Assembly (NCBI GenBank): GCA_000758905.1
Contig: JRNA01000016.1
Span: forward strand, 151,162 to 215,161
Direction of reading: 5' to 3'
Source: Clostridiales bacterium S5-A14a
Lineage (GTDB): Bacteria > Bacillota > Clostridia > Peptostreptococcales > Anaerovoracaceae
Length of the DNA stretch: 64,000 bases
Positions 46,674 to 55,326 of this stretch are shown in pieces. The position numbers were made by a program, and so were the translations under genes. Below the pieces are notes generated by a model. That model was not told where the DNA came from and searched no databases. It saw only the letters and a program-made list of their open reading frames with translations. Numbering within the stretch: position 1 is the stretch's first letter; each line of letters opens with the position of its first letter.

Positions 46674-48161
46674 ATGGATAAGATTTTGATTGGCAAAGGA
46701 AATACGGAAAATTATATTCTTCTAAATAAAATTAATAGACACGGACTTATCAGCGGTGCTACTGGAACTGGGAAAACTGTCACTCTAAAGGTGCTTACGG
46801 AAGGTCTCTCTGACGCTGGGATTCCGACCATTCTAGCGGATGTGAAGGGCGATCTTGCAAATATTTCAAAGCCTGGCGAGATGAATGCTAAATTAAATTC
46901 AAGGCTTGAAGAACTTGGTATTTCTAATTTTGATTTTAAAAATTATCCTGTAAATATGTGGGATATCTACGGTGAAAAAGGAATTCCCCTCAGGGTTACG
47001 GTTTCAGAGATGGGTCCTCTTATGCTCGCAAATATTTTGGAGCTAAACGATACTCAGACTGGGGTTTTAAATATCATTTTCAAAGTTGCCGACAGCGAAG
47101 GTCTTCTGTTAGTCGATTTAAAAGATCTTAAACAGATGATAAATTTTGTCGGTGAAAATAGTGATGAGATTAGTAAGACCTATGGCAATGTGGCTAGTCA
47201 AAGTCTCTCTGCTATTTCCAGAAAACTTTTGTTTATTGAAGATGCCGGCGGAGATTTATTCTTTGGAGAGCCTGCAATAGATATCGGCAACCTTATTAGA
47301 ACAGATACAATTGGCAAGGGTGTGGTAAATATTTTAAATGCTACGAAATTGATTTCAAACCCACTTCTCTACTCCATGCTTCTTCTATATTTGCTTTCAG
47401 AAATTTATGAAAACTTCCCAGAGGTTGGAGATCTGGACAGACCTAAGCTTGTGTTCTTCTTTGACGAAGCTCATTTACTATTTAACAACACGCCAAAAGT
47501 TTTACAGGATAAGATTATCCAAGTAGTTCGTCTCGTGCGCAGTAAAGGTGTGGGAGTATTCTTCATTACTCAAAATCCACTCGATGTGCCGGAATCAATT
47601 TCGTCACAACTTTCCAACAGAATCGTCCATCAACTAAGGGCTTATTCTCCAAAGGAACTAAAGGCGATAAATGCTGTTGCAGATACATTTAGACAGGATG
47701 AATCCATGGATATAAAGGAAGAAATCATAAATCTTAGGACTGGAGAAGCATTAGTTTCATTTGCCGATGAAAGTGGCGCGCCAACTGTGGCAGACAAAGC
47801 ACTGATCCTTCCTCCTCACTCATCATTTGCGACACTAACCGATGGGGAGTATAGAGCCTTGGTTGATTCTTCGCCACTTTATACAAAGTACAAGGAACCT
47901 ATCGACAGAGAATCCGCCTACGAAATTCTTCTAAAAAGAATAGAAAGAGAAAAGTTGGAAGCTGAAAAAGAAAAGTCAGAAGCCGAAAGACAGAAAGAAC
48001 TTGAAGCTCAAAGGAAAGAATTAGAAAAAGCACAAAAGTCGAGCCGAAGCAAAAAGACCTACGTTGATAAAGGCATTGACTCCATGCTCGGCACCATTAC
48101 AAGAACCATTGGTCGTGAAATCGCAAGAGGCCTCCTCGGTTCCATGACAAAAAGAAGATAA
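46674..48161 (+). CDS. HerA/DUF853-type ATPase
   Basis: Helicase HerA-like ATPase of the DUF853 family. The P-loop SGATGTGKT (27-35) is followed by TILADVKGDLANI, a Walker B FFFDEAHLLF, and the sensor-like VFFITQNPLDVPESISSQL. After about residue 425 a charged coiled coil (EREKLEAEKEKSEAERQKE) and a short basic C-terminus follow. Biochemical function is uncharacterised in bacteria; DNA translocation is inferred from FtsK/HerA kinship. ATG follows AAAGGAGG. It diverges from clpB across a spacer with CIRCE and a TATAAT at 46642-46647. Confidence 0.88.
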   Translation: MDKILIGKGNTENYILLNKINRHGLISGATGTGKTVTLKVLTEGLSDAGIPTILADVKGDLANISKPGEMNAKLNSRLEELGISNFDFKNYPVNMWDIYGEKGIPLRVTVSEMGPLMLANILELNDTQTGVLNIIFKVADSEGLLLVDLKDLKQMINFVGENSDEISKTYGNVASQSLSAISRKLLFIEDAGGDLFFGEPAIDIGNLIRTDTIGKGVVNILNATKLISNPLLYSMLLLYLLSEIYENFPEVGDLDRPKLVFFFDEAHLLFNNTPKVLQDKIIQVVRLVRSKGVGVFFITQNPLDVPESISSQLSNRIVHQLRAYSPKELKAINAVADTFRQDESMDIKEEIINLRTGEALVSFADESGAPTVADKALILPPHSSFATLTDGEYRALVDSSPLYTKYKEPIDRESAYEILLKRIEREKLEAEKEKSEAERQKELEAQRKELEKAQKSSRSKKTYVDKGIDSMLGTITRTIGREIARGLLGSMTKRR

Positions 48162-48181
48162 GATAAATAGACTGGAATCAC

Positions 48182-48215
48182 AAAACCGCATAAATAAATA
48201 TATTTATGCGGTTTT
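48182..48215. terminator. Terminator of the HerA-type gene
   Basis: Perfect stem AAAACCGCATAAATA / TATTTATGCGGTTTT around AATA, about 20 nt after the stop codon, with U4 on both strands. It may also stop leftward pnp transcripts. Confidence 0.85.
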
Positions 48216-48240
48216 GATTAAATAATTTTAAATTTTATAT

Positions 48241-48373
48241 TCGTACTAATACGATTGATTCTGTTATTGATTGGTTCTGTTCTTCGGTCAATACAGCTTC
48301 GTTCAAATTAAATTAATCCTGATCAGCTATTAGTCCAGCTTCGTCCTAATTAGATTAATTCTGTTCTGGCTAT
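48241..48373. repeat. Degenerate tandem copies of the pnp 3' end
   Basis: The pnp end (48333-48373) is repeated just after the stop codon at 48291-48330 (CAGCTTCGT, ATTAAT and GCTAT shared, about 30 of 37 positions). A third, more diverged copy lies at about 48241-48279 (TCGTxCTAAT, GATTxATTCTGTT). No gene or terminator explains the pattern. Confidence 0.65.
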
Positions 48374-50453
48374 CGATTTCGGTAACCTTAACCTCAACCT
48401 CATCGCCAATGTTCATGACATCCTCAACCTTGTCGATCCTCCTCTTCGCCATCTTAGAGATGTGCAAGAGTCCCTCTTTACCAGGCAGAATCTCAATAAA
48501 AGCACCAAAGCTCATTATCCTCATAACCTTACCCATGTATGTCTCGCCAACCTCTACGTCCTTTGTTAGGAACTCAATCTGAGCCTTAGCAGCATCTGCC
48601 CCTTCCTGTGAAGCAGAGTAAATCATGATTAGCCCTGGATCTTCCTCAGAAATATCAATCTTAGCGCCAGTCTCCTCAACTATTTTGTTGATTGTCTTTC
48701 CGCCTGGCCCTATTACGAGTCTAATCTTGTCAGGATCTATTCTCATGCTGACATATCTAGGAGCATATTTTGAAAGCTCAGGACGTGGCTCTGAGATTTC
48801 CTCAAAGATTTTATCCATAATGTACATTCTGCCTTCTCTTGCCTGCTCGAGTGCCTCTTCAAGAATTTCTCTTGAAAGCCCATGCACCTTGATGTCCATC
48901 TGGATAGCCGTGATGCCGTCCTTTGTGCCGGTAACCTTAAAGTCCATATCGCCGAGGAAGTCTTCCATACCCTGGATGTCGCTTAGAATAGCCATCTTGC
49001 TCGTTCCGTCTTCCTCAACACGCTCGATGAGACCCATCGCAATGCCCGAAACAGGCTTCTTGATTGGTACACCAGCATCCATGAGTGCCATGGTCGAGCC
49101 GCAGGTCGAAGCCATGGAGGATGAACCGTTTGATTCCAAAACATCTGAAACGACTCTGATTGCGTATGGGAATTCTTCAACACTAGGAAGCACCGGCAAA
49201 AGAGCTCTCTCCGCAAGCGCACCGTGTCCGATTTCACGCCTACCTGGGCTCCTCGAAGGTCTCGCCTCTCCTACTGAATAAGGAGGGAAATTATAGTGGT
49301 GGATGTATCTTTTTTCGGTCTGCTCTGTAATTCCGTCTATAATCTGTGCTTCGTTTACAGGTGCAAGTGCGCATGCCGACAAAACCTGCGTCTGTCCCCT
49401 TGTGAAGAGTCCACTTCCGTGTGCTCTAGGCAAAAGTCCTGTCTCGCACCAGATTGGCCTGATCTCCTTGAGTGCCCTGTGGTCCGGTCTAACGCCCTCG
49501 TCCAAAATCATGTTTCTGACTTTAGTCTTCTTAACGGTGTAAAGTGCATCGGAAATTAACTTTGCATTTTCCTCATACTCTTCTTCACTCATCTTCTCAA
49601 CAAAATATTCATGTGTCAGGGTTTCCACTTCGTCCATGGCATTTTCCCTGTCCTTCTTGTCCTTGATTCTGATAGCCGCATCAAATTTTTCTTCTGCAAA
49701 TGCCTTGACTTCTTCCTCAAGCTCAGCAGGTACAACCGGTGGCTCAAACGACTGTTTTGTTACGCCTACCTCAGCGACTACTGCATCTATGAATTCCACG
49801 ATATTTTTGATTTCTTCGTGGGCGAACATAATCGCATCGAGCATTGTTTTTTCAGAAACCTCGTTCGCACCGGCCTCAACCATCATGATTGCTTCTTTTG
49901 TGCCTGAAACGGTCAGGTTCATCTTCGAAACTTCTCTCTGCGCAAGTGTCGGATTTATCACAAATCTGTCGTCCACAAGTCCAACCTGCACGGATGCCGT
50001 AGGTCCATCCCATGGAATATCTGAGGTCGCAAGGGCTACGGAAGATCCGATCATCGCCATAATCTCCGTTGGGCAATCTGGGTCCACTGACATTACCGTC
50101 GCAACTACAACTACGTCGTTTCTATATCCCTTTGGAAAAAGTGGTCTGAGCGGTCTGTCCATAAGCCTTGAGCTCAAAATAGCATGCTCGCTCGGCCTGC
50201 CCTCTCTCTTTAAAAATCCACCCGGAATCTTGCCGGCTGAATACATCTTCTCTTCGTAATCACAGCTTAGCGGGAAAAAATCAATGTCTGGCCTTGGTTC
50301 CTTTGAGGCTGTCGCTGTAACGCTTACAACCGAGTCCCCATACTTCACCCAGCACTGACCGTTCGCCTGTCTTGCAACCTTGCCGATTTCAAGCTCCATG
50401 AGCCTTCCGCCAACTGCGGTCTTAAATGACCTATATTCTTCTATTCTTGCCAT
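48330..50453 (-). CDS. pnp: Polyribonucleotide nucleotidyltransferase (PNPase)
   Basis: Phosphorolytic 3'-5' exoribonuclease for mRNA decay. Two RNase PH-like domains ([34 protein letters not shown] in the first, split motif; [20 protein letters not shown] and [17 protein letters not shown] in the second) flank a helical linker. A KH domain ([21 protein letters not shown]) and a C-terminal S1 domain ([22 protein letters not shown]) end the 707 residues. Length and order are standard. rpsO lies upstream on the same strand with an intervening terminator, the usual rpsO-pnp arrangement. Confidence 0.97.
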   Translation of the reverse strand: MARIEEYRSFKTAVGGRLMELEIGKVARQANGQCWVKYGDSVVSVTATASKEPRPDIDFFPLSCDYEEKMYSAGKIPGGFLKREGRPSEHAILSSRLMDRPLRPLFPKGYRNDVVVVATVMSVDPDCPTEIMAMIGSSVALATSDIPWDGPTASVQVGLVDDRFVINPTLAQREVSKMNLTVSGTKEAIMMVEAGANEVSEKTMLDAIMFAHEEIKNIVEFIDAVVAEVGVTKQSFEPPVVPAELEEEVKAFAEEKFDAAIRIKDKKDRENAMDEVETLTHEYFVEKMSEEEYEENAKLISDALYTVKKTKVRNMILDEGVRPDHRALKEIRPIWCETGLLPRAHGSGLFTRGQTQVLSACALAPVNEAQIIDGITEQTEKRYIHHYNFPPYSVGEARPSRSPGRREIGHGALAERALLPVLPSVEEFPYAIRVVSDVLESNGSSSMASTCGSTMALMDAGVPIKKPVSGIAMGLIERVEEDGTSKMAILSDIQGMEDFLGDMDFKVTGTKDGITAIQMDIKVHGLSREILEEALEQAREGRMYIMDKIFEEISEPRPELSKYAPRYVSMRIDPDKIRLVIGPGGKTINKIVEETGAKIDISEEDPGLIMIYSASQEGADAAKAQIEFLTKDVEVGETYMGKVMRIMSFGAFIEILPGKEGLLHISKMAKRRIDKVEDVMNIGDEVEVKVTEIDSQNRINLIRTKLD

Positions 50454-50552
50454 GTATAAACAACTCCTTCCTGTTTATGCTTCTCCTTTGAATGGCTGAT
50501 AATTGATGCGACAAAATATTTTGTTAAATATTAAGTTCACAAAATATAAATA

Positions 50553-50576
50553 AGGACGAGACAAATCGCTCGTCCT
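50553..50576 (-). terminator. Terminator between rpsO and pnp
   Basis: Stem AGGACGAG / CTCGTCCT (8 bp, 8-nt loop), followed leftward by TATTTATATTTT. Weak U tract, so read-through into pnp is likely, as known for rpsO-pnp operons. Confidence 0.7.
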
Positions 50577-50594
50577 AATTCATTCATATAATTA

Positions 50595-50861
50595 CTACTT
50601 TCTGAGACCTAGACGTCCGATAAGAGTTCTGTATCTTTCAACATCCATCTTTCTGAGGTATCCGAGAAGGTTTCTTCTCTGTCCTACCATCTTTAGTAGT
50701 CCTCTTCTAGAGTGGTGATCCTTCTTATGAACCTTAAGGTGCTCGTTTAGTTCGTTGATTCTTGCAGTAAGGATTGCAACCTGAACCTCAGGAGAACCTG
50801 TGTCTCCTTCTTTAAGTGCATATTCCTTGATAATCTGCTCTTTCTTTTCTTTAGTAATCAT
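50595..50861 (-). CDS. rpsO: 30S ribosomal protein S15
   Basis: Small-subunit protein that binds the 16S rRNA three-way junction early in assembly. The 88 residues from [29 protein letters not shown] to the end GRLGLRK are a complete S15, with [23 protein letters not shown] in the RNA-binding core. The start is fixed by AGGAGG 7 nt upstream; an open frame from 50948 is leader sequence. The leader has a nested hairpin that may bind S15 for autoregulation. Confidence 0.97.
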   Translation of the reverse strand: MITKEKKEQIIKEYALKEGDTGSPEVQVAILTARINELNEHLKVHKKDHHSRRGLLKMVGQRRNLLGYLRKMDVERYRTLIGRLGLRK

Positions 50862-50886
50862 GTATTTCCTCCTAATTTTTGATTGG

Positions 50887-50930
50887 CTTTCACCGAGTAA
50901 AGGTCGGAGTGTCCTAAAACTAAGTGAAAG
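50887..50930 (-). promoter_or_regulatory. Nested hairpin in the rpsO leader, candidate S15 autoregulatory site
   Basis: Leftward CTTTCAC (50924-50930) pairs with GTGAAAG (50887-50893); inside, CCGA (50904-50907) pairs with TCGG (50893-50896; one G is shared by the two helices). The structure lies about 25 nt upstream of the start codon. S15 represses its own mRNA through varied leader folds in several phyla; this assignment is inferred from position and pairing only. Confidence 0.45.
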
Positions 50931-50953
50931 TATAAATTTGTTTGACATCTAAT

Positions 50954-50981
50954 ATTATCATAAGTGTATCATGGTTGGCAA
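50954..50981 (-). promoter_or_regulatory. Putative promoter of rpsO
   Basis: Leftward TTGCCA (50976-50981), 16-nt spacer, GATAAT (50954-50959). It gives a leader of about 85 nt containing the nested hairpin. Confidence 0.5.
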
Positions 50982-51133
50982 GTAATTTTTATGGTAACAA
51001 AACCCGTTATTCTACTATTGTCAAACATATGTGATAAAACCCGCTATAAAAATTCAACAATATTTTATACTAACTATTATAGCAAAAAACTCCACAACGA
51101 GTTTAAACTAACTTATCTTACAATGAAAAAATT

Positions 51134-52069
51134 CTATATCATCCCATTTTTTTGATGATATTCGTATGCTTCTCGGCAGTCTCTAAGAATTTGTTCCGAG
51201 AGATCTTCAAGACTGTCAAATTTGACCTCATCTCTAGTCTTTTCCAGAAACTCTACAATAATCTTTTTACCGTAGAGTTCTTTGTCAAAGTTAAAAATAT
51301 GAGTCTCAACATTTTTGGAAAATTCTCCTACAGTAGGCTTGCGTCCAACGTTGGTAACACTAGGATACTTCTTACCATCATAATCGCAAATCGTTACATA
51401 TACGCCATTTGGAGGTGTAACCATACAATCATCTATGACTAAATTTGAGGTAGGAAAACCAAGTTTTCTTCCTAGTCGGTTTCCTACAACAACCTCTCCA
51501 CCTATTTCATAATTTCGGCCTAAGTATGTTTTGCATCTATCTACTCTGCCCGAGGCTATGAGTGTCCTTATGAGCGATGAGCTCACAACATTGCCTTCAA
51601 TTTTAACAGGCTCCATCTCATACACTTCAAAGCCCTTTTCATTTCCGATTACTCTGAGGATGTCAGGATTCCCTTCACCACGATATCCAAAATGGAAATT
51701 AAAGCCACAAACGCCCACCTTAATGGCTAACTTATCAACTAGTAATTTCTCAACAAAAGATTTGGGGCTCATCGTCATGATTTCCTGACTAAATGGAATA
51801 TTGTACAGATAATCTACTCCTAAGGACTCTATGATGGCTCTCTTTTCTTCGTTATAAATAATATTTTTAACAGGTTTTGCCATTGGGAGAGTATTCTTTG
51901 GGTGATTAGAAAATGTAAATACTGCAGACTTCAGTCCCTTCTCTTTTGCAAGTTCAACTGTTTTCTTTATAAGTGCCTGATGTCCAAGGTGTACACCGTC
52001 AAAATTTCCAAGTGCAACGACCGAATTCTCAATGTTTTTTATGTCTTCTAGTTTTTCAAAATATTTCAT
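51134..52069 (-). CDS. ribF: Bifunctional riboflavin kinase/FMN adenylyltransferase
   Basis: Makes FMN and FAD from riboflavin. The N-terminal adenylyltransferase half shows GNFDGVHLGH (21-30) and NFHFGYRGEGNPD; the C-terminal kinase half shows GRKLGFPTSNLVIDD and PPNGVYVTICDYDG. At 311 residues it is complete. It is the last gene of the rimP-nusA operon, 8 nt after the NrnA-TruB fusion gene, the normal position next to truB. ATG has no strong site close by, so coupling is likely. Confidence 0.96.
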   Translation of the reverse strand: MKYFEKLEDIKNIENSVVALGNFDGVHLGHQALIKKTVELAKEKGLKSAVFTFSNHPKNTLPMAKPVKNIIYNEEKRAIIESLGVDYLYNIPFSQEIMTMSPKSFVEKLLVDKLAIKVGVCGFNFHFGYRGEGNPDILRVIGNEKGFEVYEMEPVKIEGNVVSSSLIRTLIASGRVDRCKTYLGRNYEIGGEVVVGNRLGRKLGFPTSNLVIDDCMVTPPNGVYVTICDYDGKKYPSVTNVGRKPTVGEFSKNVETHIFNFDKELYGKKIIVEFLEKTRDEVKFDSLEDLSEQILRDCREAYEYHQKNGMI

Positions 52070-52077
52070 TAAATTCC

Positions 52078-54129
52078 CTACCTCGGTAATACTTTCTCAG
52101 CTTTTAAATATTTTCCGTCAACAATTCGTCCTGTTCCTAAAAAGTCCTGATCAAGAGAGTTGTATACCAAATATATATTCCTCTTATCATCTGATGAGGA
52201 CGTTTCTGCATCTTTTCTCTTGATATTTTTAAGAGAAACCTTGCCTCCATTTTGAAACTTAATAGAATCAGAATCTTCAAGTTGTATTCTACCCATATAA
52301 TTAATCTTTGAATCTATGGGAACGATGAAGTCCTTTATTTTATTTGAATCAAGCTCTTTGATTTCATCAATATTGCATGCATCGGTGATTGAAAACTCAC
52401 CAGACTTTGTTCTCACAAGAAATGACATTACAGCATCCGTGCCCAATTCGCATCCTATATCACGTATGAGGCTCCTAACATATGTGCCTCGTGAACATTT
52501 TACTTTGATATAAAAATCGCTCTCATCATCAGGTCTAATGTTCTTCGTCCCAGCTATCATGCTAGTCGGATCATCACCAATGCCAGTCAATTCAGTCCTA
52601 ATTCCAGTCAAATCTTCTAAATATTCCTTATTTCCCTTATCTATATATTCTATATCAAAGATTTTGATCTTCCTTTTGGGGATTTCAACTTCTTCTTCTT
52701 TTCTGGCATACTCATAGAGTTTTTTCCCATCAACCTTTATAGCCGAATACATTGGCGGTTCTTGCTCAATGACACCTTTGAACTTTTGAATAGTTTTTAT
52801 AATTAATTCTGTGTCAAAATCTATTTTATTGATATTGCGACTATCGTGAACGGATTCTCCCCATATATCGAGGGTATCTGTCATAATCCCAAGTTTAACG
52901 CCTGCGACGTAAGTCTTCACATCTTTGTCGAGGTATTCGATGAATCTCGTTGCATTTCCTATAGCTACGGGCAAAACACCTGTCGCCATCGGATCAAGTG
53001 TACCAGTGTGGCCCACCTTCTTGATGCCAAGCTTTCTTCTAATAATCGCAACGACATCGTGAGAAGTCATATTGGGTGCTTTGTTGATGTTTATAATTCC
53101 ATAGTATTCAGCTTCAACTGCTGCCTTTAGTTCGGACTTCATCAGTTTAACTGCTTCAGCAATTGGCTTGTGAATTGTACAGCCTGCAGCTCTTTTGTGT
53201 CCGCCACCAGAGAATTTCATTCCTATCTTTGAAACATCGACACTCGTCTTCGACCTCATGGAAACCTTTACGCTTCCATCTGCTTGTTCTTTGCAAAGGC
53301 AGGCAACTTCCACACTATCTATGATCCTCACTTCCTCAACAATTCCGTCAGAATCTTTAAGGGTTGCTCCCGCAGATTTGAGCATCTTTGAGTCTACATA
53401 AGTGATTGCAATCCTATTTCCGCACGAGAAATCCGCCACTCCCATAGCTGCGAATTTAAGTTTCATGCTCCTGAGAGGATTTGATTCGAAAACCTGCTTT
53501 GAAATCGCATAGTGGTCCGCGCCTAGTGCGAAAATCTCAGAAGCTATGATATGCGTCTCCGCAGAAGTATTGGAATACCTGAATCCGCCTGTATCTGTCA
53601 AAATTCCAACGTAAACAGCCTCCGCCATCGCCTTGTCTACGACAAGACCATATTTTTGCATTGACTTAAAAAGCTGCCATACTAGCTGGCACGTAGCTGC
53701 CGTTTCGGGTATTATCACGTTGAAGTCAGCTAACGGAGTGGAACTAGCGTGGTGATCAAGGCAGAATGTTTTGCTGCATTTCCGGAAAATTTCATCACGA
53801 TTTAATCTGCCTGCAATCCTTGATATCTCACCGCAATCCATCATGATTCCATAAGTCTTTTCTGCAACAAAAGAGCTGTCAACAGTAAAAAATTGTTTTT
53901 CACTATCTATAAACAACAGCTCTTCTTTGATATCGAGGCCTCCATATTCGGCTTCGTCTATTAAAATTTTTACATTTTTGCCAATTGAGGAAAGTGCGAG
54001 TGCTAGAGATACCGAGGCTCCAAGCGCATCACCGTCAGGGTCAACGTGCGGAAAAATCGCAAAATTATCGCCCTCTACTAGCGCCGCTGCAAATTCCTCA
54101 AAAGTATTATTCTTCTTCATCGTCATCAT
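52078..54129 (-). CDS. Fused NrnA-type DHH phosphodiesterase and tRNA pseudouridine synthase B
   Basis: One uninterrupted 683-codon frame holds two normally separate enzymes. Residues 1-335 are a DHH/DHHA1 phosphodiesterase (nanoRNase/pAp phosphatase type): PHVDPDGDALGAS (27-39), DHH at 125-127, and GGGHKRAAG (308-316). From about 343 a complete TruB follows without linker: GIININKAPNMTSHDVV, the catalytic Asp D379 in GHTGTLDP, and KCSRGTYVRSLIRDIG. TruB forms U55 of tRNA. The TruB part carries a roughly 35-residue insert with an LTGI repeat. Neighbours rbfA and ribF are the usual ones for both genes. Start could be codon 1 or 4; it overlaps rbfA. Confidence 0.93.
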   Translation of the reverse strand: MMTMKKNNTFEEFAAALVEGDNFAIFPHVDPDGDALGASVSLALALSSIGKNVKILIDEAEYGGLDIKEELLFIDSEKQFFTVDSSFVAEKTYGIMMDCGEISRIAGRLNRDEIFRKCSKTFCLDHHASSTPLADFNVIIPETAATCQLVWQLFKSMQKYGLVVDKAMAEAVYVGILTDTGGFRYSNTSAETHIIASEIFALGADHYAISKQVFESNPLRSMKLKFAAMGVADFSCGNRIAITYVDSKMLKSAGATLKDSDGIVEEVRIIDSVEVACLCKEQADGSVKVSMRSKTSVDVSKIGMKFSGGGHKRAAGCTIHKPIAEAVKLMKSELKAAVEAEYYGIININKAPNMTSHDVVAIIRRKLGIKKVGHTGTLDPMATGVLPVAIGNATRFIEYLDKDVKTYVAGVKLGIMTDTLDIWGESVHDSRNINKIDFDTELIIKTIQKFKGVIEQEPPMYSAIKVDGKKLYEYARKEEEVEIPKRKIKIFDIEYIDKGNKEYLEDLTGIRTELTGIGDDPTSMIAGTKNIRPDDESDFYIKVKCSRGTYVRSLIRDIGCELGTDAVMSFLVRTKSGEFSITDACNIDEIKELDSNKIKDFIVPIDSKINYMGRIQLEDSDSIKFQNGGKVSLKNIKRKDAETSSSDDKRNIYLVYNSLDQDFLGTGRIVDGKYLKAEKVLPR

Positions 54130-54496
54130 GCTTAATATTTAAACCGGATAGAACTTCGTCCATATGTCTTCCGTAGTCCAAAGATCTGTCCATCTTAAAA
54201 ACAAGTTCAGGCACATGCCTTAACCTTATCTCGTGCCCTATTTTTTTCTTCATGAGGCCCTTTGCACTCTCAAGCCCTGCAAGCACCTCGTTTTCCTGCT
54301 TTGTCTTTTCTTCTCCCTCAGCATTGGTAAAGAAAGACACAAAACAGGTTGCATAGCTTCCATCACTTGTAACCTTGACATCCATAACCGATATCATTGG
54401 TGACAATCTTGGGTCCTTGATTTCAGAAATCAGCATCTGACTTATAATCTTCCTGATTTCTTCACCCAGTCGCCCTTGTCTATAGCCTTTTCCCAT
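54107..54496 (-). CDS. rbfA: Ribosome-binding factor A
   Basis: Assembly factor that binds free 30S particles and matures the 16S rRNA 5' end. The 129 residues carry the single KH-like fold: GRLGEEIRKIISQMLISEIKDPRL, the conserved SVMDVKVTSDGSYATCFVSF, and RLRHVPELVFKMDRSLDYG. An acidic tail (DDDEEE) ends it and overlaps the start of the NrnA-TruB gene. Shine-Dalgarno GGAGG precedes the ATG. It is separated from infB by the inserted flavodoxin-ferredoxin gene, which is unusual. Confidence 0.95.
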   Translation of the reverse strand: MGKGYRQGRLGEEIRKIISQMLISEIKDPRLSPMISVMDVKVTSDGSYATCFVSFFTNAEGEEKTKQENEVLAGLESAKGLMKKKIGHEIRLRHVPELVFKMDRSLDYGRHMDEVLSGLNIKHDDDEEE

Positions 54497-54552
54497 ATTT
54501 CCCTCCTAATAGCATTTTAAACTACTCGTAAAACTACACATAGTTTTTTGAA

Positions 54553-55323
54553 CTACTTGAGAATAGGGTTTACATATCGACCGTTTGACTTTGTCTTATT
54601 TCCGTATTCTATGGCTTGTGCCGGGCATCTATGAATACATGCCAGACAATGAACGCATCTGTCCTTTACCCAGACAGGTCGTCCGCCCTCCATCTTGATT
54701 GCACTGATTGGACAGTGGAATTGACATAGTCCACATTTAATGCATTTGTCAGTGTCGACAGTGAACTTCTCAGTCTTGTTTGTGGCCTTGTATATCTTGT
54801 TTGTCAGAGCCGAAGCAATTCCCATAAAAGGTCCAGATTTATATGGAACCCTATAGTTAAATTTGATGTTTTGGATGATATCTTCAACCTGCTTGTCGGC
54901 TTCCCTAAGTTTGAGAGTCTGTGCTTCAGGTAGTGGAACCTTGTACAGCAAAATATAGTTTTCAACGGATTTTACGTTATACATTCCCTTATAGTCCACA
55001 TTCTTGCCCTTGAACATCTTTGAAATCAGATGGTCGGCGCCACCTGCGCTTCCGCCTGATGTAGTTATCACGCAAAGCTCGGGGCGCTCATCTGAATTCG
55101 CATATTTGAAGTCGGCCTTTGATATAAATTCTTCAACAACAGTGGGCATACTGAAAAAATAAATTGGGAATACAAAGAAAACTTTTTCTTCTCTTGGTAC
55201 TTCCTGCTCGAAATTTTTTTGCCTCAGCTCGTCGTCTATTTTGTAGGTAAATCCGCCAAAAACATCCATCAGCTTTTCTGCTACTGCTTTTGAATTCCCT
55301 GTGGCTGAAAAATAGAATATCAT
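54553..55323 (-). CDS. EFR1-family flavodoxin-ferredoxin fusion
   Basis: Electron-transfer protein with an N-terminal flavodoxin-like domain (about 1-155; FYFSATGNSKAVAE binds FMN phosphate) and a C-terminal domain with two [4Fe-4S] clusters, C194-x2-C197-x2-C200-x3-C204 and C223-x2-C226-x2-C229-x3-C233. The arrangement matches the EFR1 family of anaerobes. There are 256 residues and no signal peptide. Partner enzymes are unknown. It starts 3 nt after infB and lies within the infB-rbfA interval, which is normally tight, so it is probably cotranscribed with translation genes. No transposon marks surround it. Confidence 0.9.
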   Translation of the reverse strand: MIFYFSATGNSKAVAEKLMDVFGGFTYKIDDELRQKNFEQEVPREEKVFFVFPIYFFSMPTVVEEFISKADFKYANSDERPELCVITTSGGSAGGADHLISKMFKGKNVDYKGMYNVKSVENYILLYKVPLPEAQTLKLREADKQVEDIIQNIKFNYRVPYKSGPFMGIASALTNKIYKATNKTEKFTVDTDKCIKCGLCQFHCPISAIKMEGGRPVWVKDRCVHCLACIHRCPAQAIEYGNKTKSNGRYVNPILK

Positions 55324-55326
55324 AGC

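Noticed and set aside
48625..50259. Long rightward reading frames (218 and 207 codons) opposite pnp
   Set aside because: Antisense shadows of a highly conserved gene; compositions are Ser-rich with no initiation signals.
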